Below the pieces are notes generated by a model. It did no database searches, was not told the origin of the DNA, and saw nothing but the letters and a program-made list of their open reading frames with translations. Made by a program: the position numbers and the translations under genes. This document shows, one piece after another, positions 8,062-16,624 of a stretch of DNA of 18,272 nucleotides. Source of the DNA: Caulobacteraceae bacterium (GTDB taxonomy: Bacteria; Pseudomonadota; Alphaproteobacteria; Caulobacterales; Caulobacteraceae); NCBI GenBank assembly GCA_004144935.1, contig SDZP01000027.1, positions 1-18,272 of the forward strand, in the 5' to 3' direction. Each line of letters begins with the position of its first letter. Position 1 is the first letter of the stretch.

Positions 8062-8101
8062 CGAACGCCATTGGGGCGAACGCCATCGCTCGGTTCGCCC
8101 C
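8062..8101. promoter_or_regulatory. Direct and inverted repeats in the putA/sulfotransferase divergent region
   Basis: CGAACGCCAT occurs twice (8062-8071 and 8078-8087), one and a half helical turns apart. Overlapping the second copy is an inverted repeat, GGGGCGAAC (8073-8081) and GTTCGCCCC (8093-8101). Such nested repeats between divergent genes are typical of operator regions. Alphaproteobacterial putA genes are often controlled by an Lrp/AsnC-type activator (PutR), and this PutA has no DNA-binding domain of its own, so an external regulator is expected. Which protein binds here is unknown. Confidence 0.45.
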
Positions 8102-8152
8102 CCCCGGCCCGGCCCCTTCCCTAGCGTCGCGCGAAGGCGTAGACGGCGCCCC

Positions 8153-11100
8153 ATGACGACCCCCCAAGCTTCGCCCAAAGCTTCTCTGGGCCTGATCGAC
8201 TGGGACGCGCTGGACGCCGGCAAGTACCGCGATGAGACCGACACCGTGCGCGACCTGCTGGCCGCCGCGCCGCTCAATCCCGAAGACCGCGCCGCCGTGC
8301 GGGCCGAGGCCGAGGCGCTGGTGCGCGGGGCCCGCCGCAGCGTCCGGCGCCAGGGCGTGGTCGAGAACTTCCTGCAGGAGTTTTCACTCTCCACAAAGGA
8401 AGGCCTGGCGCTGATGTGTCTGGCCGAGGCGCTGCTGCGCACGCCCGACGAGGAGACCAAGGACCGGCTGATCGCCGAGAAGATCGGCAGCGCCGACTGG
8501 GCCAGCCACATGGGCAAGTCCGGCAGCCTGTTCGTCAACGCCTCGACCTGGGGCCTGATGCTGACCGGCAAGCTGGTCGAGGTCGACGACGAAGCCAAGG
8601 CCGACCTGCCCAGCTTCATCAAGCGGCTGGCGGGACGGGTCGGCGAGCCGGTGATCCGCGCCGCCGTCGGCCAGGCCATCCGCATCATGGGCGAGCAGTT
8701 CGTGCTGGGCCGGACCATCGAGGCGGCTATCGCCCGCGCCAAGGGCGACGGCGACATCTGCAGCTTCGACATGCTGGGCGAAGGGGCCCGCACCGCCGCC
8801 GACGCCGAGCGCTACGAGAAGAGCTATGCGGCGGCGATCGCCTCTGTCGGGCGGCTGTCCGGCGGTCAGGGGCCGGAGGCGGGCCACGGCATCTCGGTCA
8901 AGCTGTCGGCCCTGTCGCCCCGCTACGAGGCGACGCAGGAGGACCGGGTCTGGAGCGAGCTTTATCCGCGCGTCATGCGGCTGGCGCTGATCGCGGCGAA
9001 ACACGACCTCAACTTCACCCTCGATGCCGAGGAAGCCGACCGGCTGGTCATATCGCTGAAGCTGCTCGAGCGGCTGGCCGGCGAGCCGGAGCTCGGCGAC
9101 TGGAAGGGCCTCGGCCTCGCGGTACAGGCTTATCAGAAGCGCTGCCCGCAGGTGATCAAGGCGGTGGCCAAGCTGGCCGAGAAGACCGGCCGGCGGCTGA
9201 TGGTGCGGCTGGTCAAGGGCGCCTACTGGGACTCGGAGATCAAGCGGGCGCAAGTGAACGGACGGCCGGGCTATCCGGTCTACACCACCAAGAGCGCCAC
9301 CGACCTCTCCTACCTGGTATGCGCCAGGGCGCTGATCGACGCGGCGCCGCACCTCTACGCCCAGTTCGCGACCCACAACGCCCACAGCCTGGCGGCCGTG
9401 CGCCGCATGGCCCGCACCGCCGGGGTGAAGATCGAGTTCCAGCGGCTGCACGGCATGGGCGAGGCGCTCTACAAGGCCGCCGACGACCTCTACGACGGCA
9501 TCCTGGTGCGGGCCTACGCGCCCGTCGGGGGCCATGAGGACCTGCTGCCCTACCTGGTCCGCCGGCTGCTGGAGAACGGGGCCAACACCAGCTTCGTCCA
9601 CGCCCTGCTCGACGAGCGGGTGCCGCCGGAGACGGTGGTGGTCGATCCGATCAGCGACGTCGAGGCGGTCGGCCCCGGCCCGCACCGCAAGATCCCGCTG
9701 CCGGCCCAGATCTATGGCGACCGGCTGAACAGCGCCGGCATCGACTTCAGCGTGACCGACGAGCGGACGCGGGTGGTCAAGGCCATCGCAGGCCTGAAAT
9801 CCATCGATGCGGGCAAGGGCGAGGACGTCCTCAACCCCGCCGATCACTCGAAGACCGGCACGGTCGGCGAAGCCACCACTGCCCAGATCGACGCCGCCTT
9901 CGCGGCCGCCCGCAAGGCGCAGCGCGGCTGGGACGCGGCCGGCGGCATCGCGCGCGCCAAGGTGCTGCGGGCCATGGGCGACGCGTTGGAGGCCAACCGC
10001 GACCACCTGATCGCCATCTGCACCCGTGAGGCCGGCAAGACGCTGAACGACGGCATCGCCGAGGTGCGCGAGGCGGCCGATTTCTGCCGCTACTACGCCC
10101 GTCTGGCCGAGACGAAGTTCGGCCCGCCCGAGGTGCTGAAAGGCCCCGTGGGCGAGACCAACACCCTGGAACTGCGCGGACGTGGCGTCTTCGTCTGCAT
10201 CAGCCCGTGGAACTTCCCGCTGGCCATCTTCACCGGCCAGATCGCCGCCGCGCTTGCCGCCGGCAACGCGGTGATCGCCAAGCCCGCCGAGCAGACGCCG
10301 CTGATCGCCGCCGAGGCCGTGCGGCTCTACCACGCGGCCGGTCTCGACAAGGCCCTGCTGGCCCTGACCCCCGGGCGGGGCGAGACGGTCGGCGCGGCCC
10401 TGGTCGCCCATCCCGGCTGCGACGGGGTGGCCTTCACCGGCGGCACCGAGACGGCCTGGCGCATCAACCAGACCTTGGCCGCCCGGCGCGGACCGATCGT
10501 GCCGTTCATCGCCGAGACCGGGGGGCTGAACGGCATGTTCGTCGACACGACGGCGCAGCGCGAACAGGTCATCGACGACGTCATCCAGTCGGCCTTCGGC
10601 TCGGCGGGGCAGCGCTGTTCGGCCCTGCGGCTGCTGTTCCTGCCGAAGGACACCGCCGACCATCTAATCGAGGGGCTGATCGGGGCCATGGACGCCCTGG
10701 TCGTGGCCGACCCGGCCGATCCCAGGACCGACATCGGCCCGGTGATCGACGAGGACGCCCGCAAGACCTTGAGCGACCACCTCGAGCGGTTGCAGCGCGA
10801 GGCCAAGGTCCTGAAAGTGCTCGACGCCCCGGCGGGCGGCACCTTCTTCGGCCCGGTCCTGGCCGAGATCCCCTCGGCCGACTTTCTTGAGCGGGAGGTG
10901 TTCGGGCCGGTGCTGCACATCGTCCGCTACGACCCGGAGAACCTGGCCGCCGTCGCCGCCAGCCTGGCCGACCGCGGCTACGGCCTGACCCTCGGCGTTC
11001 ATTCGCGCATCGAGGCCTTCGCCGAGGAGGTCAAGGCCCGCGTCCCGGCCGGCAATGTCTACGTCAACCGCTCGATCATCGGCGCGGTGGTCGGGGTGCA

Positions 11101-11239
11101 GCCGTTCGGCGGCCAGGGCCTGTCGGGCACCGGGCCGAAGGCCGGCGGGCCGGAAGCCCTGTCGCGCTATGCCGTCGAACGGGCGGTGTCGGTTAACATC
11201 ACGGCCCAGGGCGGCGATCCGGCGTTGCTGAACCTTTAG
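8153..11239 (+). CDS. putA: Bifunctional proline dehydrogenase / L-glutamate gamma-semialdehyde dehydrogenase PutA
   Basis: 1028 residues, the short form of PutA: FAD-dependent proline dehydrogenase followed by NAD-dependent aldehyde dehydrogenase, converting proline to glutamate with channelled pyrroline-5-carboxylate. Proline dehydrogenase motifs: KGAYWD (355-360), FATHNAHSLAAV, EFQRLHGMGEALY, RAYAPVGGHEDLLPYL. Aldehyde dehydrogenase motifs: ISPWNFPLAIFTGQIAAAL, FTGGTETA, AETGGLN (general-base Glu) and GQRCSALR with catalytic Cys822. The ribbon-helix-helix DNA-binding domain found at the N-terminus of E. coli-type PutA (about 1320 residues) is absent, and so is a C-terminal extension; this matches minimal type A enzymes, which do not repress themselves. 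It is transcribed alone, divergent from the sulfotransferase operon, with repeats upstream that may bind a regulator. No truncation or frameshift is seen. Confidence 0.98.
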   Translation: MTTPQASPKASLGLIDWDALDAGKYRDETDTVRDLLAAAPLNPEDRAAVRAEAEALVRGARRSVRRQGVVENFLQEFSLSTKEGLALMCLAEALLRTPDEETKDRLIAEKIGSADWASHMGKSGSLFVNASTWGLMLTGKLVEVDDEAKADLPSFIKRLAGRVGEPVIRAAVGQAIRIMGEQFVLGRTIEAAIARAKGDGDICSFDMLGEGARTAADAERYEKSYAAAIASVGRLSGGQGPEAGHGISVKLSALSPRYEATQEDRVWSELYPRVMRLALIAAKHDLNFTLDAEEADRLVISLKLLERLAGEPELGDWKGLGLAVQAYQKRCPQVIKAVAKLAEKTGRRLMVRLVKGAYWDSEIKRAQVNGRPGYPVYTTKSATDLSYLVCARALIDAAPHLYAQFATHNAHSLAAVRRMARTAGVKIEFQRLHGMGEALYKAADDLYDGILVRAYAPVGGHEDLLPYLVRRLLENGANTSFVHALLDERVPPETVVVDPISDVEAVGPGPHRKIPLPAQIYGDRLNSAGIDFSVTDERTRVVKAIAGLKSIDAGKGEDVLNPADHSKTGTVGEATTAQIDAAFAAARKAQRGWDAAGGIARAKVLRAMGDALEANRDHLIAICTREAGKTLNDGIAEVREAADFCRYYARLAETKFGPPEVLKGPVGETNTLELRGRGVFVCISPWNFPLAIFTGQIAAALAAGNAVIAKPAEQTPLIAAEAVRLYHAAGLDKALLALTPGRGETVGAALVAHPGCDGVAFTGGTETAWRINQTLAARRGPIVPFIAETGGLNGMFVDTTAQREQVIDDVIQSAFGSAGQRCSALRLLFLPKDTADHLIEGLIGAMDALVVADPADPRTDIGPVIDEDARKTLSDHLERLQREAKVLKVLDAPAGGTFFGPVLAEIPSADFLEREVFGPVLHIVRYDPENLAAVAASLADRGYGLTLGVHSRIEAFAEEVKARVPAGNVYVNRSIIGAVVGVQPFGGQGLSGTGPKAGGPEALSRYAVERAVSVNITAQGGDPALLNL

Positions 11240-11259
11240 CGCTATCCTCGCTCTTCACC

Positions 11260-11378
11260 CTGTCATCCTCCGGCCGCGCAGCGGACCGGGGGACCATGGC
11301 GGCTCTGGAAAGACTCTGGGCAGTTTCCACGCGGACAGTCGGGTCCTCCGGTCCGGCTTCGCCGGCCGGAGGTTGCAG
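11260..11378. repeat. REP/BIME-like doublet of inverted palindromic units
   Basis: Two hairpins of like design lie in the 194-bp gap after putA. Unit 1, 11266-11293: a 12-bp stem built on CCTCCGGCCGC with loop GCA and one bulged A. Unit 2, 11345-11372: a 12-bp stem built on CCTCCGG and CCGGC with loop TTC and one bulged T. The reverse complement of unit 2, flanks included (it also begins CTG and ends GGACC), resembles unit 1, so the element is two diverged copies in opposite orientation about 50 bp apart, as in REP pairs (BIMEs). It may stabilise or end the putA transcript. No T-run follows. Copies elsewhere in the genome are expected but not visible here. Confidence 0.6.
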
Positions 11379-11433
11379 TCCCATCGCCCCTTTGTGAGAA
11401 TGGTCGCTCAAGTTTTGAGACGAGCCCAGAGAC

Positions 11434-12474
11434 ATGTCCCTCACCATCGGTGATCCCGCGCCCTGGTTCATGGCGCCGACCGAGGAGAACCCGCAGTTCA
11501 ACTTCGCCACCCTGGCCGGGCGGTGGGTCGGGCTGGTGTTCGCGCCGGACGGGCCGACGGCGGAGGGGCTGGCGCGGGTGATCAACCTGCAGAAGGACCT
11601 GGACGAGAGCCACGCCTGCATCTTCGGGGTGGCGGGGACGCACCTGGGTCACGCGCAGCTGGGGCCGCGGTGGTTCTTCGATCCCTCGGGCGGTCTGGCC
11701 AAGATCTACGGGGTGCAGGGGTCCGGCTGGCTGATTCTCGATCCGCAGCTGCGCGTCTTCGACCGCGGCCAGATCGAGGACGTCGGGGCGCTGGTGCGCA
11801 GGCTGGCCGATATGCCGGCCCCGGCCAGCCATGCCCAGGTCGAGGTCATCGCCCCGGTGCTGATCCTGCCGCGGGTGTTCGAGCCCGAGTACTGCAGGGA
11901 GCTGATCGCCTTCTATCGCCAGGTCGGCGGCACGGAGTCGGGGTTCATGCGGGAGGTCGATGGCAAGACCAGGCTGCTCACCGACCCGCGCCACAAGCAG
12001 CGCAAGGACGTGCTGCTGGAGGACGAGGGCATGCAGGCCGTCGTCCGCGAGAAGATCAACCGCCGGCTAATCCCCGAGATTCGCAAGGCTTTTCAGTTCC
12101 AGGCGACCCGTATCGAGCGCTATCTTGTGGCCAGTTACGTGGCCGGGGCCGGCTGGTTCCGGCCGCACCGGGACAACACCACCAAGGGCACGGCGCATCG
12201 CAAGTTCGCGGTGACCATCAACCTCAACGCCGAGGACTACGAGGGCGGCGAGCTGCGGTTCCCGGAATTCGGCAACCGGGTCTACAAGCCGCCGACCGGC
12301 GGGGCGGTGGTCTTTTCCTGTTCGCTGATGCACGAGGCGCGGCCGGTGACCCAAGGTGAGCGGTTTGCCTTTTTGCCGTTCCTGTACGACGAGGCCGGCG
12401 CCAAGCTGCGGGAGCAGAACCTGAAGTTCGTCGACCTGCCCGACAGTCCAAAGATCGCGGAAAAGGCGGGGTGA
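11434..12474 (+). CDS. Redoxin-like domain fused to a prolyl-4-hydroxylase-type 2OG-Fe(II) oxygenase
   Basis: 346 residues in two parts. Residues 1-130 resemble the peroxiredoxin (AhpC/TSA/BCP) fold: GDPAPWFMAPTEENPQFNF, then the VGLVFAPDG strand, and later WLILDPQLRVF. The position where peroxiredoxins carry the peroxidatic Cys (FxPxxxTxxC) reads FAPDGPTAEGL without Cys, so the domain is probably not a peroxidase. Residues 140-318 are a P4H-type double-stranded beta-helix: iron ligands His245 and Asp247 (PHRDN) and His300 (LMHEA), with 2-oxoglutarate-binding Arg310 (GERFAFLPF). By family it hydroxylates a protein or small molecule using O2 and 2-oxoglutarate. There is no signal peptide. It starts 194 nt after putA and ends 4 nt before a second dioxygenase gene, so the pair is likely one operon. 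The substrate is unknown. Confidence 0.88.
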   Translation: MSLTIGDPAPWFMAPTEENPQFNFATLAGRWVGLVFAPDGPTAEGLARVINLQKDLDESHACIFGVAGTHLGHAQLGPRWFFDPSGGLAKIYGVQGSGWLILDPQLRVFDRGQIEDVGALVRRLADMPAPASHAQVEVIAPVLILPRVFEPEYCRELIAFYRQVGGTESGFMREVDGKTRLLTDPRHKQRKDVLLEDEGMQAVVREKINRRLIPEIRKAFQFQATRIERYLVASYVAGAGWFRPHRDNTTKGTAHRKFAVTINLNAEDYEGGELRFPEFGNRVYKPPTGGAVVFSCSLMHEARPVTQGERFAFLPFLYDEAGAKLREQNLKFVDLPDSPKIAEKAG

Positions 12475-12478
12475 GCCG

Positions 12479-13309
12479 ATGACTGGTCTGACCGTTCGAA
12501 AAGTGGCCGGCGCGCTCGGCGCCGAACTGGGCGGCGTCGATCTGTCGCGCGACCTCGACGACGGGACGGTGGCGGCCATCCGCGCGGCCCTGAACACACA
12601 CCAGGTGATCTTCTTCCGCGACCAGACTCTGACGCCGGAGCAGCAGCTGGCGTTCGGGCGGCGGTTCGGGCCGCTGAACATCCATCCTTACGTGACCGGC
12701 ATGGCCGCCCATCCCGAAGTGATGGAGATCATCAAGGAGCCGTCCGACAAGACCAACTTCGGCGGCGGCTGGCACAGCGACATGAGCTTCCTGGAGACGC
12801 CCTCCATCGGCTCGATCCTCTATGCGGTGGAGACGCCGGACTTCGGCGGCGACACCCTGTTCGCCAGCCAGGCCGCCGCCTACGACGCCCTGTCGGAGGG
12901 GCTCAAGCGCACGCTGGAGGGGCTGAACGCGGTGCATTCGGCCGGGCGCGAGTACAGCGCCAAGGGCTCGTCGGCCCAGAAGCGGGCCTCGATGCAGGTG
13001 GCCGAGGCCGAGGGGCTGGCCGGGGAGTTCGTGCATCCGGTGGTCAAGGTCCACCCGGAAACCGGCCGCAAGGCGCTCTACGTCAATCCGGCCTTCACGA
13101 TGAACTTCGAGGGCTGGACGCGGCGCGAGTCGAAGCCCCTGCTCGACTTCCTGTTCGAGCACAGCCGGCAGGAGGCCTTTACCTGCCGGTTCGCCTGGCG
13201 CGACGGCTCGGTGGCCTTCTGGGACAACCGCCAGGTCTGGCACTATGCGCTGAACGACTATCCGGGCCAGCGGCGGCACATGCGGCGGGTGACCGTCGAC
13301 CCGGCCTGA
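12479..13309 (+). CDS. TauD/TfdA-family 2-oxoglutarate dioxygenase
   Basis: 276 residues covering the full family length. The iron facial triad is His99 and Asp101 (GGGWHSD) and His255 (QVWHYALNDY), and the 2-oxoglutarate Arg is in PGQRRHMRR (Arg266/Arg270). The numbering is the same as recalled for E. coli TauD (His99, Asp101, His255, Arg266), which shows an ungapped-length family member, but some substrate-pocket positions differ (Gly95 where TauD has Asn), so taurine is not assured. Family substrates include taurine, alkyl sulfates, aryloxyacetates and others. GGGGTGA, spanning the upstream stop codon, serves as the ribosome-binding site 4 nt ahead. No ABC transporter for sulfonates is adjacent, which weakens a sulfur-scavenging role. 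The family is firm; the substrate is open. Confidence 0.92.
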   Translation: MTGLTVRKVAGALGAELGGVDLSRDLDDGTVAAIRAALNTHQVIFFRDQTLTPEQQLAFGRRFGPLNIHPYVTGMAAHPEVMEIIKEPSDKTNFGGGWHSDMSFLETPSIGSILYAVETPDFGGDTLFASQAAAYDALSEGLKRTLEGLNAVHSAGREYSAKGSSAQKRASMQVAEAEGLAGEFVHPVVKVHPETGRKALYVNPAFTMNFEGWTRRESKPLLDFLFEHSRQEAFTCRFAWRDGSVAFWDNRQVWHYALNDYPGQRRHMRRVTVDPA

Positions 13310-13472
13310 CGTCGGCTGCCGGCCATTGCGGCCGAAAGACTCCGTCAATCGCAACGGGGTTAACCCTGCTGGCAATATGACGCGCGACGGCAAGATCGCT
13401 TTAGCGTAAAAGACCTCTAAATGGGGACCGGGGGTTAGCGGTCTTCGGGGCCCCGGCCGGATTGAGACACGC
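13310..13472. promoter_or_regulatory. Promoter-containing gap before the type I secretion genes
   Basis: 163 bp separate the TauD-family gene from the exporter genes. Seen: a perfect 10-bp palindrome GGGTTAACCC (13357-13366), an A/T-richer stretch near 13395-13422 in otherwise GC-rich DNA, and a second palindrome CGGGGCCCCG (13446-13455) just before the start codon. No confident -35/-10 pair or intrinsic terminator was identified. Nothing here matches the palindrome found after the TetR gene. The change of function across the gap makes a new promoter here likely. Confidence 0.35.
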
Positions 13473-15215
13473 GTGAAGTTCTTAGGATCAGACGTCGCCG
13501 CCCCCCTGGAAGCGGCGTTCAAGGAATGTCGGCGGCATCTCATGTCGGCGGCCTTCTTCAGCGCGCTCGTCAACCTGCTGTACCTGGCCCCGTCGCTGTA
13601 CATGCTGCAGGTCTATGACCGGGTTGTGCCGACCCAGGGCGTGCTGACCCTGGTCTACCTGACCTTCATCATCGCCTTTGCGCTGGCTGTCCTGGCGGCG
13701 TTGGAGACGGTGCGGTCGCGCCTGCTGGTGCTGGCCGGCATGCGGCTGGACCGCATCCTGTCGGGCGACATCCTCGGCCGGCTGATGGCCCAGTCGCGGC
13801 CGATGAACACCGCCCAGGCCATGCGCGAGTTCGACGGCCTGCGGGCGGCGATCTCGGGTCCGGCGGCCCTGGCCTTCATGGACGCGCCCTGGACGCCGAT
13901 CTACGTCATCGTCGCCTTCATGATCCACCCGGCGCTGGGGACCATGACCATCGTCGCGGGCATCATCCTGTTCGGCTTGGCCCTGCTCAACGAGCGGGCC
14001 ACCAAGCCGGCGCTGCTGAAGGCGCAGCAGGCCAACGCCGCCGCCTACGCCAGCCAGGAGGGCGCCGCCCAGAACGGCGAGGTCGTCCGGTCGCTGGGCA
14101 TGCGCCGCGCCGTCATCGCCCGCCACCTGGAAGAGCGCGGCATCGGCCAGAGCCTGCAGGCCGACGCCCAGTTCAAGGGCGGCCGCTTCAGCGCCTTCAC
14201 CAAGTTCTTCCGCCTGTTCCTGCAGTCGGCGGCCCTGGGCCTCGGCGCCTTCCTGGCCATCAAGGGCGAGATCTCGTCCGGCTCGATCATCGCCGCCTCG
14301 ATCCTGCTCTCCCGCGCCTTGCAGCCGGTGGAACAGCTGGTCGGCGGCTGGACCCAGGTGATCCAGGCGCGCGGCGCGCTGAACACCCTGAGCGAGCTGT
14401 TCAACAAGACCAAGCCCCTCGACGTCGACCGCACCCAGCTGCCGACCCCGATGGGCGCCATCGAACTGGACCGCGTCGTGGTCCGGGCCGCCGGCCGCGA
14501 CGAGCTGGTGCTCAAGGCGGTGAGCCTGAAGATCGCGCCCGGCGAGAGCCTGGGCATCGTCGGCGCCAGCGGCGCGGGCAAGACCACCCTGGCCCGCGTG
14601 ATCGCCGGGGCCCTGGCGCCCGACCAGGGCATCGTCCGCATGGACGGCGCCAACTACACAGACTGGGACGCCGACACCCTGGCCGAGCACATCGGCTACC
14701 TGCCGCAGGACCCGTCGCTGATGAGCGGCACGGTCAAGGACAACATCAGCCGCTTCGCCGCCTGGCGCGGCATGCCGGTCGACAAGATCGACCAGCTGGC
14801 CGTCGACGCCGCCACCAAGGCCGGGGTCCACGACCTGATCCTCAAGCTGCCCAAGGGCTATGACACCCCGCTGGCCCCCGGCGGCCGCGGCCTGTCGGCC
14901 GGCCAGGCGCAGCGGGTGGCGCTGGCCCGGGCCCTGTTCGGCGATCCCACCCTGCTGATCCTGGACGAACCCAACTCGGCGCTCGACGCCGAGGGGGAAG
15001 CCAGCCTGCTGCGCTCCATCCAGGGCGCCAAGGCGCGCGGCGCGACGGTGCTGATCGTCGCCCACCGCACCGGCATCCTGGCCGGCGTCGACCGCCTGCT
15101 GGTCATGCGCGACGGCGCCATCGAGCGGCTCGGCCCGCGCGAGGAGGTGCTGGCCAAGCTGGCCGGCAAACCCGCGCCGCAGCAGCCGGCCAACGTCATC
15201 GACATGAAGGGCTGA
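13473..15215 (+). CDS. Type I secretion system ABC exporter (PrtD/RsaD type)
   Basis: 580 residues: an ABC transmembrane domain fused to an ATPase, forming the inner-membrane pump of a type I secretion system. The N-terminus has the PrtD-type signature PLEAAFKECRRHLMSAAFFS and LYMLQVYDRVVPTQG; membrane helices lie about 25-85, 135-175 and 245-285. ATPase motifs: Walker A GASGAGKT (364-371), signature LSAGQ (474-478, where LSGGQ is usual), Walker B LLILDEP (494-500) and H-loop His531. There is no C39-like domain at the N-terminus, which fits exporters of RTX-type proteins with uncleaved C-terminal signals. The start codon is GTG with GAG about 8-10 nt upstream. The HlyD-type gene follows after 5 nt. 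The probable cargo begins at 17374. Confidence 0.95.
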   Translation: MKFLGSDVAAPLEAAFKECRRHLMSAAFFSALVNLLYLAPSLYMLQVYDRVVPTQGVLTLVYLTFIIAFALAVLAALETVRSRLLVLAGMRLDRILSGDILGRLMAQSRPMNTAQAMREFDGLRAAISGPAALAFMDAPWTPIYVIVAFMIHPALGTMTIVAGIILFGLALLNERATKPALLKAQQANAAAYASQEGAAQNGEVVRSLGMRRAVIARHLEERGIGQSLQADAQFKGGRFSAFTKFFRLFLQSAALGLGAFLAIKGEISSGSIIAASILLSRALQPVEQLVGGWTQVIQARGALNTLSELFNKTKPLDVDRTQLPTPMGAIELDRVVVRAAGRDELVLKAVSLKIAPGESLGIVGASGAGKTTLARVIAGALAPDQGIVRMDGANYTDWDADTLAEHIGYLPQDPSLMSGTVKDNISRFAAWRGMPVDKIDQLAVDAATKAGVHDLILKLPKGYDTPLAPGGRGLSAGQAQRVALARALFGDPTLLILDEPNSALDAEGEASLLRSIQGAKARGATVLIVAHRTGILAGVDRLLVMRDGAIERLGPREEVLAKLAGKPAPQQPANVIDMKG

Positions 15216-15220
15216 TCGCC

Positions 15221-16588
15221 ATGGCCCTCGACGTCGCCCCGGGCTCCAGCCCGCCCACCGAAACCGTCGCGGCCGTGAAGGTCAGCGACAACCCCCGCCG
15301 CGAGATCATGATCGGGGCCGGCATCGCCGCCGCCTTCTTCATCGGCTTCCTCGGCTGGGCGGCGCTGACGCCGCTGGACGCCGGGGCCTATGCCTCGGGC
15401 GTGGTGGCCGTCTCCGGCAACCGCCAGGCGGTGCAGCACCGCGACGGCGGCACCGTCACCGCCGTGCATGTGGTCGAGGGCGAGACAGTGACCAAGGGCC
15501 AGGTGCTGGTCGAGATCGGGGCCGGCGAAATCCGCGCCAACGAACGCGGCCTGACCGGCCAGGTGCTGACCCTGCTGGCCCAGCGCGCCCGGCTGGTGGC
15601 CGAGCGCGACGGCCATTCGTCGATCCTCTATCCGCCCGAGTTCGTGAACCTGTCCCCCGAGGACCGCTTCATCGCCACCGATGTGATGAACCTGCAGCAG
15701 CTGCAGTTCCAGGCCCGGGCCCAGTCGATCAGCACCCAGAAGGGCGTGCTCGAGGCGCGTATCCTGCAGCTCAACGAACAGATCGTCGGCTCCGAACGCC
15801 AGCTGGTCGCCAACCGCGAGCAGCAGCGGCTGATCGGCGAGGAAACCGCCGGCATGAAGTCGCTGGCCGACCAGGGCTATGCCCCGGTCAACCGCGTCCG
15901 GGCCCTGGAACGCAACCAGGCCCAGCTGGTCGGCGAAGAGGGCGCCCTGGTGGCCCAGATCGCCCGCTCGCGCGAGGCCATCGGCGAGGCGCGGCTGCAG
16001 TCGCTGTCGCTCGAACGCCAGGTGGTCGAGGAGGTCAGCGGCCAGCTGCGCGACGTGCAGGTCCAGCTCGACGAACTGCAACCCAAGCTTCAGGCCACCC
16101 GCGATCAACTGGCCCGCGCCATCGTCCGCGCCCCGGCCAGCGGCAAGGTCGTCGGCCTGACCACCTTTACCGTCGGCGGCGTCGTCTCGCCCGGCCAGGT
16201 GCTGATGGAGGTGGTGCCCGGCGACAAGGCCCTGGTCATCCAGGCGATGATCAATCCCAACGACGCCGACGACCTGAAGATCGGCCAGAGCACCCAGATC
16301 CGCTTCACCGCCCTGCATGACCGCAGCCTGCCGATCCTGCACGGCGTCCTGACCCGCATCTCGGCCGACAGCTTCACGGACGAGAAGTCGGGCCAGCGGT
16401 TCTTCCGCGCCGAGATCTCGGTGCCGGAGGCGGAGATGACCAAGATCCGCAAGGTTCGCGGGACCCGGACCGGCATCGGTCCCGGCCTGCCGGTCGAGGT
16501 GGTCGTGCCGCTGCGCAAGCGCAACGCCCTGCAGTACCTGACCGAACCACTGTTCCAGACCTTCTGGCGCACCGGCCGCGAACACTAG
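15221..16588 (+). CDS. HlyD/PrtE-family type I secretion membrane-fusion protein
   Basis: 455 residues: the periplasmic adaptor linking the ABC exporter to a TolC-type channel. A short cytoplasmic tail precedes one membrane helix at about 29-49. QHRDGGTVTAVHVVEGETVTKGQ (about 75-95) begins the lipoyl-like half motif, a long coiled coil covers about 105-300 (many Gln, Glu, Leu and Arg in heptads), and IVRAPASGKVVGL closes the lipoyl domain. The C-terminal RGTRTGIGPGLPVEV region is the usual end of PrtE/HlyD proteins. AAGGG, 10 nt upstream, serves as the ribosome-binding site, and the 5-nt gap to the exporter indicates one transcript. The outer-membrane TolC-like partner is not in the window and may be encoded elsewhere or shared. 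Confidence 0.95.
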   Translation: MALDVAPGSSPPTETVAAVKVSDNPRREIMIGAGIAAAFFIGFLGWAALTPLDAGAYASGVVAVSGNRQAVQHRDGGTVTAVHVVEGETVTKGQVLVEIGAGEIRANERGLTGQVLTLLAQRARLVAERDGHSSILYPPEFVNLSPEDRFIATDVMNLQQLQFQARAQSISTQKGVLEARILQLNEQIVGSERQLVANREQQRLIGEETAGMKSLADQGYAPVNRVRALERNQAQLVGEEGALVAQIARSREAIGEARLQSLSLERQVVEEVSGQLRDVQVQLDELQPKLQATRDQLARAIVRAPASGKVVGLTTFTVGGVVSPGQVLMEVVPGDKALVIQAMINPNDADDLKIGQSTQIRFTALHDRSLPILHGVLTRISADSFTDEKSGQRFFRAEISVPEAEMTKIRKVRGTRTGIGPGLPVEVVVPLRKRNALQYLTEPLFQTFWRTGREH

Positions 16589-16624
16589 TCTTCATCTCCA
16601 AGTCTGAGGCGTTGCGTACAGTCG

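Noticed and set aside
8384..10663. 759-codon minus-strand frame opposite putA
   Set aside because: Shadow of putA; no recognisable motif and Gly/Asp/Val-rich composition.
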